Assembly: GCF_028551255.1 (NCBI RefSeq)
Contig: NZ_CP117029.1
Span: 124,001 to 188,000 of the forward strand
Direction: 5' to 3'
Source: Vibrio tubiashii
GTDB lineage: Bacteria; Pseudomonadota; Gammaproteobacteria; Enterobacterales; Vibrionaceae
DNA: 64,000 nucleotides
Below the pieces are notes generated by a model. The model did no database searches, had not been told where the DNA came from, and worked only from the letters and a program-made list of their open reading frames with translations. Numbering within the stretch: position 1 is the first letter of the stretch; every line of letters begins with the position of its first letter. Shown here piece by piece: positions 1 to 9,393 of this stretch. The position numbers and the translations under genes were made by a program.

Positions 1-409
1 CATAGTGCACAGGAACAATAGCTTTGGTGTTTTGAGTTATAGCAGCCTCTATTTTAGATTCGTCTATATTCATGGTGTCAGGTCTAATATCGACAAAGAC
101 GATTTTTGCTCCTCGTAATACAAAAGCATTAGCCGTGCTAACAAAGGTATAGCTAGGCATTATCACTTCATCACCAGGCTGAATGTTGACAAGCAACGCA
201 GCCATTTCGAGGGCGTGGGTGCACGAAGGTGTCAGCAAAACCTTTTTGGTTTTTGTCTTGTTTTCTAGCCAGTTTTCACATTTTTTTGCAAAGTGCCCGT
301 CCCCTGATAGTTTCGAACTAGCGATAGCCTGCTCAATATAAGAAAGCTCACGTCCAGTAACAGGAGGGCGATTAAATGGTACAGTTAGTGATTCGGTGGG
401 CTTATTCAT
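1..409 (-). CDS. wecE: dTDP-4-amino-4,6-dideoxygalactose transaminase, 5' part only
   Basis: Only the first 136 codons lie in the window; the gene runs off the left edge. The start is the ATG at 409-407. The N-terminal part matches my memory of E. coli WecE closely: a PPVTG element near residue 16, a KLSGDG element, then LLTPSCTHALEMAALL, GDEVIMPSYTFVSTANAF and VDIRPDTMNID blocks, typical of PLP-dependent DegT/DnrJ/EryC1 sugar aminotransferases. The PLP-binding lysine would lie beyond the edge. WecE transfers an amino group to dTDP-4-keto-6-deoxy-D-glucose to give dTDP-Fuc4N. Its substrate is made by the RmlA and RmlB enzymes encoded further along the window. It diverges from the wecD gene, which encodes the next enzyme of the path. 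Confidence 0.88.
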   Translation of the reverse strand, partial: MNKPTESLTVPFNRPPVTGRELSYIEQAIASSKLSGDGHFAKKCENWLENKTKTKKVLLTPSCTHALEMAALLVNIQPGDEVIMPSYTFVSTANAFVLRGAKIVFVDIRPDTMNIDESKIEAAITQNTKAIVPVHY

Positions 410-491
410 CGTAAGTACTGCATTATCTAGAGCAAAATAAGGTACAATCTACCAGATTTATTATGTGATAAGTAGTTTTGATTCCTTAAGT

Positions 492-1166
492 ATGAAATAT
501 CAAGTTAGAGAGTTCGATAGCGCTTTCTTTGAGCGCAGCATTTATGACGTAGATTGGTCTGGAGTGCATCATAATCTAGCCAATTCAGGTTTGGTTACTA
601 CAAAAGTTTCATCATTAGACACAGCTAAAATAGCTCAGCTCAATGAAAGTGAGTTTAAGTTCTGCGAAGGTGAGGTATCCTACTGTAAGGACATTCAGTC
701 AGATAAAAATCGACAAAACTATTGCAACTATTTAGAGCAATCTCACCTAGAGGTTATGTCGGGTTTTCTAGACGACCTATACGTTAATAGCCGCTTCAAA
801 ATGCCGTGGTTCACATGTTGTGAGCGTGATAAGTTTTATAACGAATGGCTAAGAAAAGCTGTACTCAGCGAGTTTGATGATATTTGTTTGGCATATTGGG
901 TAGAAAGTGAAATTGCTGGAATTGTAACTTTAAAATTTAACAAAGAATCTGCAACTATTGGTCTAATAGCTGTGTCTCCTGAATTCAATAGACAGGGTAT
1001 TGGAAGGAAACTACTTGATAGCGCAGAGTTTGTGGCGAATGATATCTATGGGCTAAAAAAGATCTCGGTTGCTACACAGCTGAGCAACATTGGTGCTATG
1101 AGACTTTATGCCAAGCAAGGATATCAAGTAGCCACGACAGCTTATTGGTTCTACAAATCGTTATAA
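492..1166 (+). CDS. wecD: dTDP-4-amino-4,6-dideoxygalactose N-acetyltransferase (GNAT)
   Basis: The protein is a GNAT-fold acyltransferase acting after WecE; WecD acetylates dTDP-Fuc4N to dTDP-Fuc4NAc. The C-terminal half carries the acetyl-CoA loop RQGIGRKLL and the tail motif NIGAMRLYAKQGYQVATTAYW, both like E. coli WecD. The middle SRF.MPWF segment followed by FYNEWLRKAV is also a WecD hallmark. The frame is open from a GTG at 465; I prefer the ATG at 492 (224 residues), though neither has a good ribosome binding site. In E. coli wecD and wecE are co-directional, whereas here they are divergent. The last six bases overlap the convergent waaA gene. Confidence 0.82.
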   Translation: MKYQVREFDSAFFERSIYDVDWSGVHHNLANSGLVTTKVSSLDTAKIAQLNESEFKFCEGEVSYCKDIQSDKNRQNYCNYLEQSHLEVMSGFLDDLYVNSRFKMPWFTCCERDKFYNEWLRKAVLSEFDDICLAYWVESEIAGIVTLKFNKESATIGLIAVSPEFNRQGIGRKLLDSAEFVANDIYGLKKISVATQLSNIGAMRLYAKQGYQVATTAYWFYKSL

Positions 1167-2420
1167 TCCACGTATGGTTTTTTGTAGAGAGCCCTGAGAC
1201 AAGCGGTATATCTTGTAGGCGTTTTCTGCCCTCTGTCGTCTTTTGGCTTCATCGCTAAATAGCTCACATACTCTTTTCGCGATTCTGTTTGCGGAGCATT
1301 CTACATACAAAGCGTTGTTGTCTATTAACGACTTTGCTATATCACTAAAATTAAAAAAGCTTGGTCCAGTTATGATTGGTTTTTTAAGTGCCGCCGGTTC
1401 GATGAAGTTGTGACCTCCCACTTTGTCTCCTATTAAACTCCCTCCCATAAAACAGATATCGCTTGCCCCAATGAGAGTAAGTAGTTCACCCATTGTGTCA
1501 CCAAGATAAACTTGACTGCGGTTAGCGTCTTTCTGATGCTCAGTTCTTCTAAGAATAGAAAAACCCTGCTCACAACACAGATCAAAAACGGTGTTAAATC
1601 TTTCTGGATGTCTAGGTACAAGAATGAGCATTGCATCGGGATAACTCTCTAGTATTTCCTGATGAGCAAGTAATATGTTCTCTTCTTCTCCGGAGTGCGT
1701 GCTGGCAGCAATCCAAATCGGGCGTATCGAGCCTAACGCGATTCTTAACAATTCGGCTTTGGTTATAATATCGGCTTCAATGTTGATATCAAATTTTATC
1801 GATCCTGTAACACCTACTTTATGAGGTGCTACTCCAAGCTTTATAAAGCGCTCCGCGTCACTGGTATATTGGCATAAGACTTTGTGTAGGTTTTCACTAA
1901 GCAGTTTAAATATAGGTTGTACCTTCGCATAGCGTTCACAAGATCTCTCGGAGAGTCGAGCGTTGACAACGCTTATTGGTATGCCATTTTTCGCTACAAT
2001 ATAAAGGGTATTCGGCCATAGTTCAGTCTCCATAATGACCATCTTGCTAGGCTTTATGGCTTTGATAAAACCTCTAACTGCAAAAGGAAAATCGAGAGGC
2101 ATATATCTATGTGTCGCTAAATCGCGTATTTTTTCTGCTTGTTCAGCTCCAGTTGGGGTCGTCGTAGTCAGGACGATTTCTAAGTCAGGATCTATAGCTT
2201 TTAGCTCTTTAATTAATAGTGTTGCTGCTATGGTTTCCCCAACAGATACGGCATGAATCCATATAGGTTGATTATCCGAGGTTAAAGTTGGTGTAATACC
2301 AAAATGTTCTTTCCATCGAGAACCAACACTAACTCTACCTTCCTTTTTTTTATACAAGCCAAACAGTAAGAATGGTGATATGCAGGTAAGTACTAATGTA
2401 TACAACCAACGAATAAGCAT
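1161..2420 (-). CDS. waaA: 3-deoxy-D-manno-octulosonic acid (Kdo) transferase
   Basis: WaaA adds Kdo to lipid A at the inner membrane, the first step of LPS core assembly. The 419-residue protein has the family length. An N-terminal hydrophobic anchor spans about residues 4-23. HAVSVGE follows with Glu62, the position of the catalytic glutamate in the GT30 family as I recall it. METELWPN lies near residues 131-138, the central VPRHPERF motif is present, and the C-terminal donor-site GGHN..EPAA block is intact. It is the last gene of the minus-strand core operon that begins at hldD. It overlaps wecD tail to tail by six bases, with no room for a separate terminator. Confidence 0.95.
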   Translation of the reverse strand: MLIRWLYTLVLTCISPFLLFGLYKKKEGRVSVGSRWKEHFGITPTLTSDNQPIWIHAVSVGETIAATLLIKELKAIDPDLEIVLTTTTPTGAEQAEKIRDLATHRYMPLDFPFAVRGFIKAIKPSKMVIMETELWPNTLYIVAKNGIPISVVNARLSERSCERYAKVQPIFKLLSENLHKVLCQYTSDAERFIKLGVAPHKVGVTGSIKFDINIEADIITKAELLRIALGSIRPIWIAASTHSGEEENILLAHQEILESYPDAMLILVPRHPERFNTVFDLCCEQGFSILRRTEHQKDANRSQVYLGDTMGELLTLIGASDICFMGGSLIGDKVGGHNFIEPAALKKPIITGPSFFNFSDIAKSLIDNNALYVECSANRIAKRVCELFSDEAKRRQRAENAYKIYRLSQGSLQKTIRGL

Positions 2421-2443
2421 TTTATTAAACCCTTACATACTTA

Positions 2444-3223
2444 TTATTTTATTAATTCATTTGGATCTTTATGAATCCACTTTCCACGCGGCTTATCAAT
2501 GTACTGAAAGTGTTCGTTTGTGAAAGCGCCCTGAATGCAAACGTAGCGACGACGGCGAGAGGTTATTGTTTGTTCGTCCAGTACATCATTAAATACCTTT
2601 GGCCCCGTAGTTCCATACACGCCTTTCTCTGGGTCATAGTTATTGATGTTGTACACAATCGCTTCCATCACTGTTTTATATTCGGGGTTATTTGGGGTAG
2701 TAGCAAGAAAGTAATTGGTAATTTCAGTGTCGTTTTTTATCTTTATGTATAAAGAGTTGTTCACCTCATTTAAGAGTTTCTTTAATTTCCAAACTAAAGT
2801 TGCATCAACATCCATATAAATGCCACCTTCTTGATAGAGCGTTGTTACTCGCCAAAGGTCGGCTTTTGCTGCTCCATCCGTTAGTTTTAGATAGGATTCA
2901 TATACTTCCTTTGGAGCACGTTCTTTTAAATACTGCTCACAACCGTCGTTGTCTACGTAGTGGTAATCGTATTCCAATGATAACAGCCGATTAAAAAGGT
3001 AGTTGCAATAAACAGGTAGAGTCACTTTATTGGTAAAGTTTGTTAGCCATACTTGACGAGGGATATTGTTTGAATCAGACAGTTTGACCCTTGCAGGTGA
3101 ATAAGAAGGAATAGTGAAACGCTTATTGGGAAACAAGTAGTGGAAAGGGTATGCAAGTACCTTGAAGATATTGCCAGTTAAACGAACTAATCGATTAGTT
3201 ATCAGAATTGGAAAATTGTTCAT
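2444..3223 (-). CDS. GT32-type glycosyltransferase with DXD motif
   Basis: This 259-residue protein looks like the glycosyltransferase sugar-binding DXD family (Gly_transf_sug, GT32, Och1-like). The diagnostic segment is KADLWRVTTLYQEGGIYMDVD at about residues 120-140, with the metal-binding DVD at 138-140. The N-terminal motif IPRQVWLTNF also fits. There is no convincing signal peptide, although residues 9-31 are hydrophobic and could bind the membrane. It sits between waaF and waaA in the core operon, separated from waaF by about 6 bases, so it probably adds a core sugar at the cytoplasmic face. Donor and linkage cannot be told from sequence. Confidence 0.8.
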   Translation of the reverse strand: MNNFPILITNRLVRLTGNIFKVLAYPFHYLFPNKRFTIPSYSPARVKLSDSNNIPRQVWLTNFTNKVTLPVYCNYLFNRLLSLEYDYHYVDNDGCEQYLKERAPKEVYESYLKLTDGAAKADLWRVTTLYQEGGIYMDVDATLVWKLKKLLNEVNNSLYIKIKNDTEITNYFLATTPNNPEYKTVMEAIVYNINNYDPEKGVYGTTGPKVFNDVLDEQTITSRRRRYVCIQGAFTNEHFQYIDKPRGKWIHKDPNELIK

Positions 3224-3229
3224 ATAGAA

Positions 3230-4261
3230 TTACTCTAAAATTGTATTAATTGCGTCAATGACATGATTTGGAGATAGCTTTGTAAGGCACTCCTGATGTC
3301 CCAATGGACACTCGCGTTTAAAACACGGCCGACAGTCAATATCAGTATGAATGATGTGCAATTTTTTTGTTAATGGTGGCGTGTAATCGGGAGAACTTGA
3401 TCCGTAAATAGCAATGACTTCAGTACCAACAGCGGCAGAAACATGCATCAATCCAGAATCATTTGAGACTACTGTGTTGCATGCAGCTAACAGGTCGACA
3501 GCCTCATTTAGGGACGTTTTACCTGCTAAGTTAAAACAGAGTTCACGGTGACTCTCTGGTAGAAGGTTACGGATACCCTCTGTTACTTCGTGATCTTTTT
3601 GCGAGCCAAACATCCAAATGTGGCCACCTTTTGAGATTACATATTTCGCGACTTCTGCATACTTAGCTTCAGGCCAGCGTTTAGCGGGGCCAAACTCCGC
3701 GCCTGGACACAGTCCTACAACTTGTTGATGACGAGAAAGCCCTAGCTTTTCGATGGTGTTTTTTTGGCTAGCTGGATCCTGTTCTAGTTTTGGGAAAGGA
3801 CAACTATGTTTTATCGATACTTCCCCTTTCATCGAATTACGTGAATAAGCTAAGGCTACGTATCGTTCCACCATAAATTGGAATACTCGTTTGTCCGGTC
3901 GTAGGTCATTGAGTAATCCATAGCGCATTTCTCCTTTCCAGCCAGTTCTTACTTTTATACCGGCAAACAGAGGAATAAGGGCAGATTTCGCGGAGTTTGG
4001 CAGGATATACGCATGGTCATATCCTCTATTTTTTAGACTTCGACCTATACGCCAGCGCGCTTTAAAGTTAAAGCTACCATGCCCTACGGGCATTTCAATC
4101 GCTTCGCTGACTTCTGGCATACGTTCAAGGATGGGTTTACACCAGGCGGGAGCAAGAACATCGATCTGCGCGTCGGGGTATTTATCTTTTAAAGTGATAT
4201 ATAAGCTCTGTGACATCACCATATCACCTACCCAAGATGGCCCAACAATAAGTATTTTCAT
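3230..4261 (-). CDS. waaF: ADP-heptose:LPS heptosyltransferase II
   Basis: WaaF transfers the second L-glycero-D-manno-heptose to the inner core. Features seen: the N-terminal MKILIVGPSWVGDMVM; the central ILPNSAKSAL segment with GIKVRTGWKGEMRYG (residues about 90-135); the C-terminal domain motif LCPGAEFGPAKRWP near residue 190; and DSGLMHVSAAVG near 270. A Cys-rich tail (CRPCFKRECPLG) is also seen in orthologues. The length of 343 residues is normal for GT9. Its donor is completed by HldD, encoded at the head of the same operon. Confidence 0.95.
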   Translation of the reverse strand: MKILIVGPSWVGDMVMSQSLYITLKDKYPDAQIDVLAPAWCKPILERMPEVSEAIEMPVGHGSFNFKARWRIGRSLKNRGYDHAYILPNSAKSALIPLFAGIKVRTGWKGEMRYGLLNDLRPDKRVFQFMVERYVALAYSRNSMKGEVSIKHSCPFPKLEQDPASQKNTIEKLGLSRHQQVVGLCPGAEFGPAKRWPEAKYAEVAKYVISKGGHIWMFGSQKDHEVTEGIRNLLPESHRELCFNLAGKTSLNEAVDLLAACNTVVSNDSGLMHVSAAVGTEVIAIYGSSSPDYTPPLTKKLHIIHTDIDCRPCFKRECPLGHQECLTKLSPNHVIDAINTILE

Positions 4262-4335
4262 GGCAAAAAAATTATTATCACATTGTAAATAGAGAACGAT
4301 TGTAACATAGCCTACTTTACTATGTTTAACCTACC

Positions 4336-6111
4336 TTATTGGTGTTTCCGAGCTTTGCGAAATACATAGTTGCCTCTTATTTTTCTCCATAAGCCCAAAA
4401 CATCTGTTTTAGGGAAAATAGCAATTCTGCGAATTTGAAACTTATCTCTATGGGTGGCTAGTGGGCCACTATTGGTAGCCACTGCGAATTTATAGCCCAA
4501 TTCTTGCACTATCTTTTTTGAATCTTCATTCAGATCTCCATAGGGGTAAGCAAAAGATGTGAGTGGCTCACCTAATAGAGTTTCAAGATGTTTTTTATTC
4601 TCTGAAATTTCTTGGTACTGCTCTTGATATGTGAGTTTGCTCAAAAACGGATGAGTTAAGGTATGTCCACCGATCTCTACGCAACCCGAATGGTGAAGTG
4701 CTTTGATCTGCGTTTCTTGCATTAATGGAACTGCCTTCTCAGGGTTATCCGGTGACTCAACATCCCAGCGGTTAAAGGCTTCACCTGTTACAGTATATAT
4801 AACTGCTTTATAACCATACTTTTTCAGAAGAGGTAACATCAGTTCGTAGTTATCTTGGTAACCATCGTCAACCGTTAACATAATATAGCGCTTATTAGCC
4901 TGTAGGCGATGTATCAAACCTTTATCTGCTAAATCTTTAAAGGTGAGAGTCTCAAACCCCATCAGTTGTAGTAGCTTAAGGTGCTTCTCTAGCATATCGA
5001 CATGGAGGTAGGTGCCATGGACCCCCTTTTCGGAATCATCACGAATAAAACGATGATACATAATAATAGGCATCTCTCGCTTTAGCTTGTGTACTATCAG
5101 GTCCTGATAAATATCTTCAAGGTGAGAGGCGACAGTATCAATATCGTAGTTCCGTTTGATGGCTTCGGTTACTTTTGCTGAACATGATCGATTAGTCAGC
5201 GCTATTTCAATTTGCTGATGAAGAGCCTTAAAATCAATATCTAAGTCTTTAGGCCCTATATCGCCGAAGTTGGTTGACATAGCATGAGTTAAATTGCTTT
5301 CATCGACGATACCCACACAGATGGCTTCCCCTATAGCGAGAGTCGGCCTACCGCACAATAAGGATTCCATTGCGACACGACCTGCCCCAATAACGAGATC
5401 GGATTGATGAAGGACTCTGGCTACATCATCGGTATAGCCGAGAAAAGAGGCTTTGCTCATGAACTTTTCGAATCTGTCCTCTTTTTGAGAACCTGTCAAA
5501 ATCCGAACATCGTACTTATTGAGGTCGAGACACTCATTTAACAGCCGATAACACAGGTCACCCTTCGGACCAGTTAGACGTCCCACAATGGTGATAGTTG
5601 GTTTGTCGTTGTTTGGCAACTGGCTAGGAAAATAGGCGTTTGTTTCTATACCATTTCGACTGACCGTTAGTTGGGACGGTGGCACATCCAAGTCATTGAT
5701 TAATTGCTGCTCTATCGCTTCACAAACGGGTAGTGCTTTATCACCCATGGCATGAAATGCTTTACGTGACCGATGCACTGGTTGGCGGCCATGGACCGTT
5801 GTAACCATGGGAGTGCTAGTGATTTTGCATGCAACGTGGCAGCTCCAACTGGATGCGCGCGAGTGAGCATGAACCAGTTGAATATTGTACTTTTTGATGA
5901 GGTAGACAAGATAAGCGACATGCCAAAAACGGCGAGGGATACTGCGTTTATTGAAGCGAAGTTTAAAGAACTGACCTAAGAATGGCTTAGTTAGTGTATC
6001 GGACACATAATGAACAGTATGACCGCGCTTGGTTAGCTGATTACCTACAGTTGTTGCATACACTTCTGCTCCCGTTACTTCTAACTGGGACAGTGCCATT
6101 AAAATATTCAT
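4336..6111 (-). CDS. Two-domain protein: GT4 glycosyltransferase fused to polysaccharide deacetylase
   Basis: Residues 1-345 form a GT4/GT-B glycosyltransferase. The N-terminal MNILMALSQLEVTGAEVYA, HAHSRASSW near 82, SRNGIE at 151-156 and IVGRLTGPKGD at 175-185 support this. Residues 347-575 form a NodB-type deacetylase: MYHRF at 351, the metal and catalytic pair in TVDDGYQDN (Asp415, Asp416), the metal-binding HTLTH (His483, His487) and the AYPYGD loop at 521-526. Both domains keep their key residues. The protein would add a sugar and remove an acetyl group, perhaps from a core N-acetylhexosamine; that coupling is inference. It lies in the LPS core operon between waaF and a GT2 gene. No signal peptide is seen, so the deacetylase domain should be cytoplasmic. 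Confidence 0.85.
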   Translation of the reverse strand: MNILMALSQLEVTGAEVYATTVGNQLTKRGHTVHYVSDTLTKPFLGQFFKLRFNKRSIPRRFWHVAYLVYLIKKYNIQLVHAHSRASSWSCHVACKITSTPMVTTVHGRQPVHRSRKAFHAMGDKALPVCEAIEQQLINDLDVPPSQLTVSRNGIETNAYFPSQLPNNDKPTITIVGRLTGPKGDLCYRLLNECLDLNKYDVRILTGSQKEDRFEKFMSKASFLGYTDDVARVLHQSDLVIGAGRVAMESLLCGRPTLAIGEAICVGIVDESNLTHAMSTNFGDIGPKDLDIDFKALHQQIEIALTNRSCSAKVTEAIKRNYDIDTVASHLEDIYQDLIVHKLKREMPIIMYHRFIRDDSEKGVHGTYLHVDMLEKHLKLLQLMGFETLTFKDLADKGLIHRLQANKRYIMLTVDDGYQDNYELMLPLLKKYGYKAVIYTVTGEAFNRWDVESPDNPEKAVPLMQETQIKALHHSGCVEIGGHTLTHPFLSKLTYQEQYQEISENKKHLETLLGEPLTSFAYPYGDLNEDSKKIVQELGYKFAVATNSGPLATHRDKFQIRRIAIFPKTDVLGLWRKIRGNYVFRKARKHQ

Positions 6112-6135
6112 TAGTCAGAATCTCTAGTTGAATGT

Positions 6136-6957
6136 TTAGTCTACGTCTTTAGCTTGATGATAACCATCTAGTGCAATGAATTGCTGGTTAGTTTGTGTCT
6201 CTTCAAAAAGCTGTGTCGCACGTTCTAGGCGAGGTAACTCTGGGTGAAGTATGTGGAGAACGATCGCTTGATGAAAAACGTTCTTTATACGTTTTCCTGT
6301 ATTAACAAGTCGGTATTCAATGTCAGTGTCTTCGCCGACACATGGTACATCGTAGCGATTATCAAAACCATTAACTGCAATAAAGTCTTCTTTATGCAAT
6401 GAGAAGTTACAGCCGACAATTCCCTTAGCTTTGCGGTTAAGAAACTTTAGTATCGCTTCGTTCGTGAAACGAATTCCCTTTTCGATATTTTTCCCTTTAC
6501 CAAGCAGATATTTAAGTAGGATGGCTGGCGAGTTCTGCGAAAAAAAACACTCGGGTGTTGTGCTGCTGTATAAGTTAGCCTTGTACTCTGCTGCCATGTC
6601 GACACGACGACCATTAAGGAGCACGTTTTTAGCTTTGTTTGCTAAATGGTCGGAAACGAAGTGCTGTTGAGGGATACAGTCGCCATCAATAAAAATAAGA
6701 TAAGAGCTAGAAGTATGCTTAACTGCTTTGTTGAGAATGCGTGTTTTACGAAATCCGTTGTCTTGTTGCCAGATATGCTTAATCGTTAGACAAGATTCAT
6801 TTATCAGTGTATCCACTTGCGTTACAACATCTTGTCTAGAACCATCATCAGCGATAATGATCTCAAAATTATCATGTTGATTTTCTAATGAAGTTATAAT
6901 GCATTTGAGTGCATTGATGTTGTTATAAAATGAAACAATAACACTAGCATCAAACAT
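6136..6957 (-). CDS. GT2 family glycosyltransferase
   Basis: This is a 273-residue GT-A protein. It opens with ASVIVSFYNN, has the nucleotide-binding IIADDGS (34-40) and the metal-binding DGD at 91-93. A C-terminal Glyco_transf_7C-like region follows (GCNFSLHKEDF..VNGFDNRY, then VGEDTDIEYRL, about 182-217), as in galactosyltransferases and beta-GlcNAc transferases. The stop codon of waaL overlaps its start by one base, so the two are tightly coupled. A core-assembly role is inferred from position between waaL and the GT4-deacetylase gene; sugar specificity is unknown. Confidence 0.85.
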   Translation of the reverse strand: MFDASVIVSFYNNINALKCIITSLENQHDNFEIIIADDGSRQDVVTQVDTLINESCLTIKHIWQQDNGFRKTRILNKAVKHTSSSYLIFIDGDCIPQQHFVSDHLANKAKNVLLNGRRVDMAAEYKANLYSSTTPECFFSQNSPAILLKYLLGKGKNIEKGIRFTNEAILKFLNRKAKGIVGCNFSLHKEDFIAVNGFDNRYDVPCVGEDTDIEYRLVNTGKRIKNVFHQAIVLHILHPELPRLERATQLFEETQTNQQFIALDGYHQAKDVD

Positions 6958-8189
6958 TAATCACCTCTCTTGCTAATATATAAGTGGTGCTGTGAGTGGC
7001 AAAGTACTAATAGCGAAAAAAAGACAGTCGTCTGATACTCGAGGCCACTTGTATAGAACATGGAGTTGACGGAATAGGTTAATATTAAGCATAAGCCACT
7101 AAATGCCCATGGGGACTCCTCGCTTTTGCAAAGTCGCACAAAATAACAGAGAACCATCGAGAGAAAAACTAAGTAAATTACCGAATAAACAATGCCTAAC
7201 TTTGCTGCTAAATCTAAATACGTATTATGAAGATCCGTAAAAGAGAACTGATTCTTTGTTTTTTTTAGGATCAGTTCGATATCGGCATTATTTTCTAAGT
7301 ACTGTGTGTAATTTTGTTCAAAAGAGCTTATGCCGGTACCTAGGAGAAATTGTTGAGGGGCACGTGAGGCGTTTTCGTATATGAAATGTGCACCTTGCCT
7401 CCACATCTCTAGTCGAGCGCTATTTGAAGGGTCGTGATGAAGTTCTGATATACTACTAATCCTTTCTGACACGGCTTTAATCTGTGGGATACCTTTTCCT
7501 AAAGTAAGCACTAGTACACTAGCGACCATGATGGTAAAAAAAGTTTTAGGTTTTTTAAATAGCATAAACAGAGATGAGGAGAGCAATACCGCAAGTAAAG
7601 GCCCTCTGCCACCAGATAGGAACAGGAATAGAATGCATACTATTAGCACTCCTAAGTTTCGATAGAACGTGCGTTTTTTTTGGCTATCATCAAACAGAAG
7701 TGGTATTAGCACCGCAATCATATAGCCTAACATCTCTCCCCAACGTCCAAGATCCCAAAAGCTGTCTATACGCTCTCCATGCCATGTGCCGTTAGCCACT
7801 TCAGACAGTTTTAGCGTTGAATATGCGATAGCAATAAATAAACTGATAAAGAGAGATATAGACGCATACCTACTATTTCTATTTACTTGAATTAGTAGTA
7901 ACGGCAGTAATAGGAAAACTGCTCCTTTTCTAAAAAATAAAAGAGTATCGTGTAGTGAATTTGGGGAGATTAAGGCCGAACATAACCCTAAACTAAACAG
8001 CAGTAAACAAATTAATATGGCTTTGTGCTTGAAGATAAGCTTCACTACGTCCTTGTTATTCCACAAAAAGTAAAACTGAAGGAATAAGAGCAAGGCTAAG
8101 CTAGCATATATTCCTGCTTTGGAAATAAAGACAGATAAAAACAGCAAACATATAGCGAATGTTTCGCTTAGACGAAATGTATTGGACAT
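6957..8189 (-). CDS. waaL: O-antigen ligase
   Basis: This is a polytopic inner-membrane protein of 410 residues with about ten to twelve hydrophobic segments and a large periplasmic loop between roughly residues 230 and 330. Two features of the Wzy_C/WaaL family are present: SGGRGPLLA at 192-200, with an arginine by the membrane, and the periplasmic DLHNTYLDLAAKLG, whose His321 corresponds to the conserved ligase histidine. WaaL joins undecaprenyl-linked O-polysaccharide to the lipid A-core. A Wzy polymerase can look similar. Position inside the core operon, next to hldD and away from the flippase gene, favours ligase. Confidence 0.82.
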   Translation of the reverse strand: MSNTFRLSETFAICLLFLSVFISKAGIYASLALLLFLQFYFLWNNKDVVKLIFKHKAILICLLLFSLGLCSALISPNSLHDTLLFFRKGAVFLLLPLLLIQVNRNSRYASISLFISLFIAIAYSTLKLSEVANGTWHGERIDSFWDLGRWGEMLGYMIAVLIPLLFDDSQKKRTFYRNLGVLIVCILFLFLSGGRGPLLAVLLSSSLFMLFKKPKTFFTIMVASVLVLTLGKGIPQIKAVSERISSISELHHDPSNSARLEMWRQGAHFIYENASRAPQQFLLGTGISSFEQNYTQYLENNADIELILKKTKNQFSFTDLHNTYLDLAAKLGIVYSVIYLVFLSMVLCYFVRLCKSEESPWAFSGLCLILTYSVNSMFYTSGLEYQTTVFFSLLVLCHSQHHLYISKRGD

Positions 8190-8235
8190 AGAAGAAGAAG
8201 TTCGACCTTAAAGATATGTATGAAAGTAGACCCAA

Positions 8236-9180
8236 TTAGCACATATTAGTGATTGACATATACTCAGCGACGCCTTCAGCTACAGTTTTGAACTTGTGAT
8301 CACAGCCAGCAGCACGCAGTTTTGTTAGCTCTGCTTGCGTAAACTCTTGATAGGCACCTTTTAAGTGCTCTGGAAATGGGATGGTTTCAATTGTACCTTT
8401 GCCATGGAACTTTATAACAGCTTTAGCCACTTCTTCGAATGACTCAGCGTTACCAGTACCTAGGTTGAAAATACCTGATACACCGTTTCGCATAAACCAA
8501 AGGTTAACTGCGGCAACATCTCCAACATAAACAAAGTCGCGTTTGAAATTTTCGCTTCCTGCAAACAACTTAGGGTTTTCGCCAGCGTTCATTTGATTGT
8601 TTAGATGGAATGCGACAGAAGCCATTGACCCTTTATGTTGTTCACGAGGGCCGTAAACATTGAAGTAACGGAATCCGGTAACTTGAGATAGCTTCTCTCC
8701 GTGTTCTTCTGCGTCTTGCCAAATTCGGCGAACGTAATTATCAAATTGCTGTTTCGAATAACCATAAACATTTAGAGCGCCTTCGTACTCTTTCTCTTCT
8801 ATGAAAGTCTCTGTCTCGCCGTATGTTGCGGCCGATGAGGCATACAAGAATGGAATCTCACGTTCTAGGCAGTAATGAAGAAGCTCTTTTGAGTACTCAT
8901 AATTGTTGAGCATCATGTATTTACCATCCCACTCCGTAGTCGCGGAGCATGCACCTTCATGGAATACAGCTTCGATAGGGCCGAAGTCATCACCAGCCAT
9001 AATCTGTGTAAGGAAGTCGTCACGATCCATATAGTCAGTGATATCGAGATCAACTAGATTCTGAAACTTTTTTCCGTTTTTAAGGTTATCTACAACAAGT
9101 ATGTCGTTAATGCCTTTTTCATTGAGTGCTTTGATTATGTTGCTGCCAATCATGCCAGCGCCGCCAGTTACGATGATCAT
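8236..9180 (-). CDS. hldD: ADP-L-glycero-D-manno-heptose 6-epimerase
   Basis: HldD inverts C6 of ADP-D,D-heptose to give the donor used by WaaF. The protein has the NAD-binding GGAGMIGSN at its N-terminus, the short-chain dehydrogenase pair YGYSK and the family motifs [14 protein letters not shown] and [10 protein letters not shown] place the start at the ATG 9180-9178, not at the longer reading frame reaching 9219. An AAAGGA ribosome site lies eight bases upstream, and 314 residues fits the family (about 310). It is the first gene of the minus-strand core operon. In vibrios this gene marks the left border of the O-antigen/capsule region, which fits what follows. Confidence 0.95.
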   Translation of the reverse strand: MIIVTGGAGMIGSNIIKALNEKGINDILVVDNLKNGKKFQNLVDLDITDYMDRDDFLTQIMAGDDFGPIEAVFHEGACSATTEWDGKYMMLNNYEYSKELLHYCLEREIPFLYASSAATYGETETFIEEKEYEGALNVYGYSKQQFDNYVRRIWQDAEEHGEKLSQVTGFRYFNVYGPREQHKGSMASVAFHLNNQMNAGENPKLFAGSENFKRDFVYVGDVAAVNLWFMRNGVSGIFNLGTGNAESFEEVAKAVIKFHGKGTIETIPFPEHLKGAYQEFTQAELTKLRAAGCDHKFKTVAEGVAEYMSITNMC

Positions 9181-9393
9181 AACTTTTCCTTTTAAAGTTG
9201 TACTCGGGCATTCTAACAAGATTGCTCTACGGATAACATATCTAATAACTTATGTTCTGAACACAATGCCCAAAGCTCGCATACATATTCTGTATCATGT
9301 AAAATCAGACGTTATATTCTAATAGTCGGCCCAGTCTTATATGTAATGTATAGTATATGTTTTTGGTTCCGAATGAAGTAATGAGGAAAATTA

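Noticed and set aside
1433..1636. Small frames inside waaA and other LPS genes
   Set aside because: They overlap well-supported genes in other frames and show no domain or start signal.
6957..8189. Wzy polymerase identity for the polytopic protein in the core operon
   Set aside because: Position between hldD and core transferases and the H321 region point to WaaL; there is no flippase next to it.
9181..9393. JUMPStart/ops element for RfaH before the rml operon
   Set aside because: No GGCGGTAGC core is present in this interval or before the other operon starts that I read.
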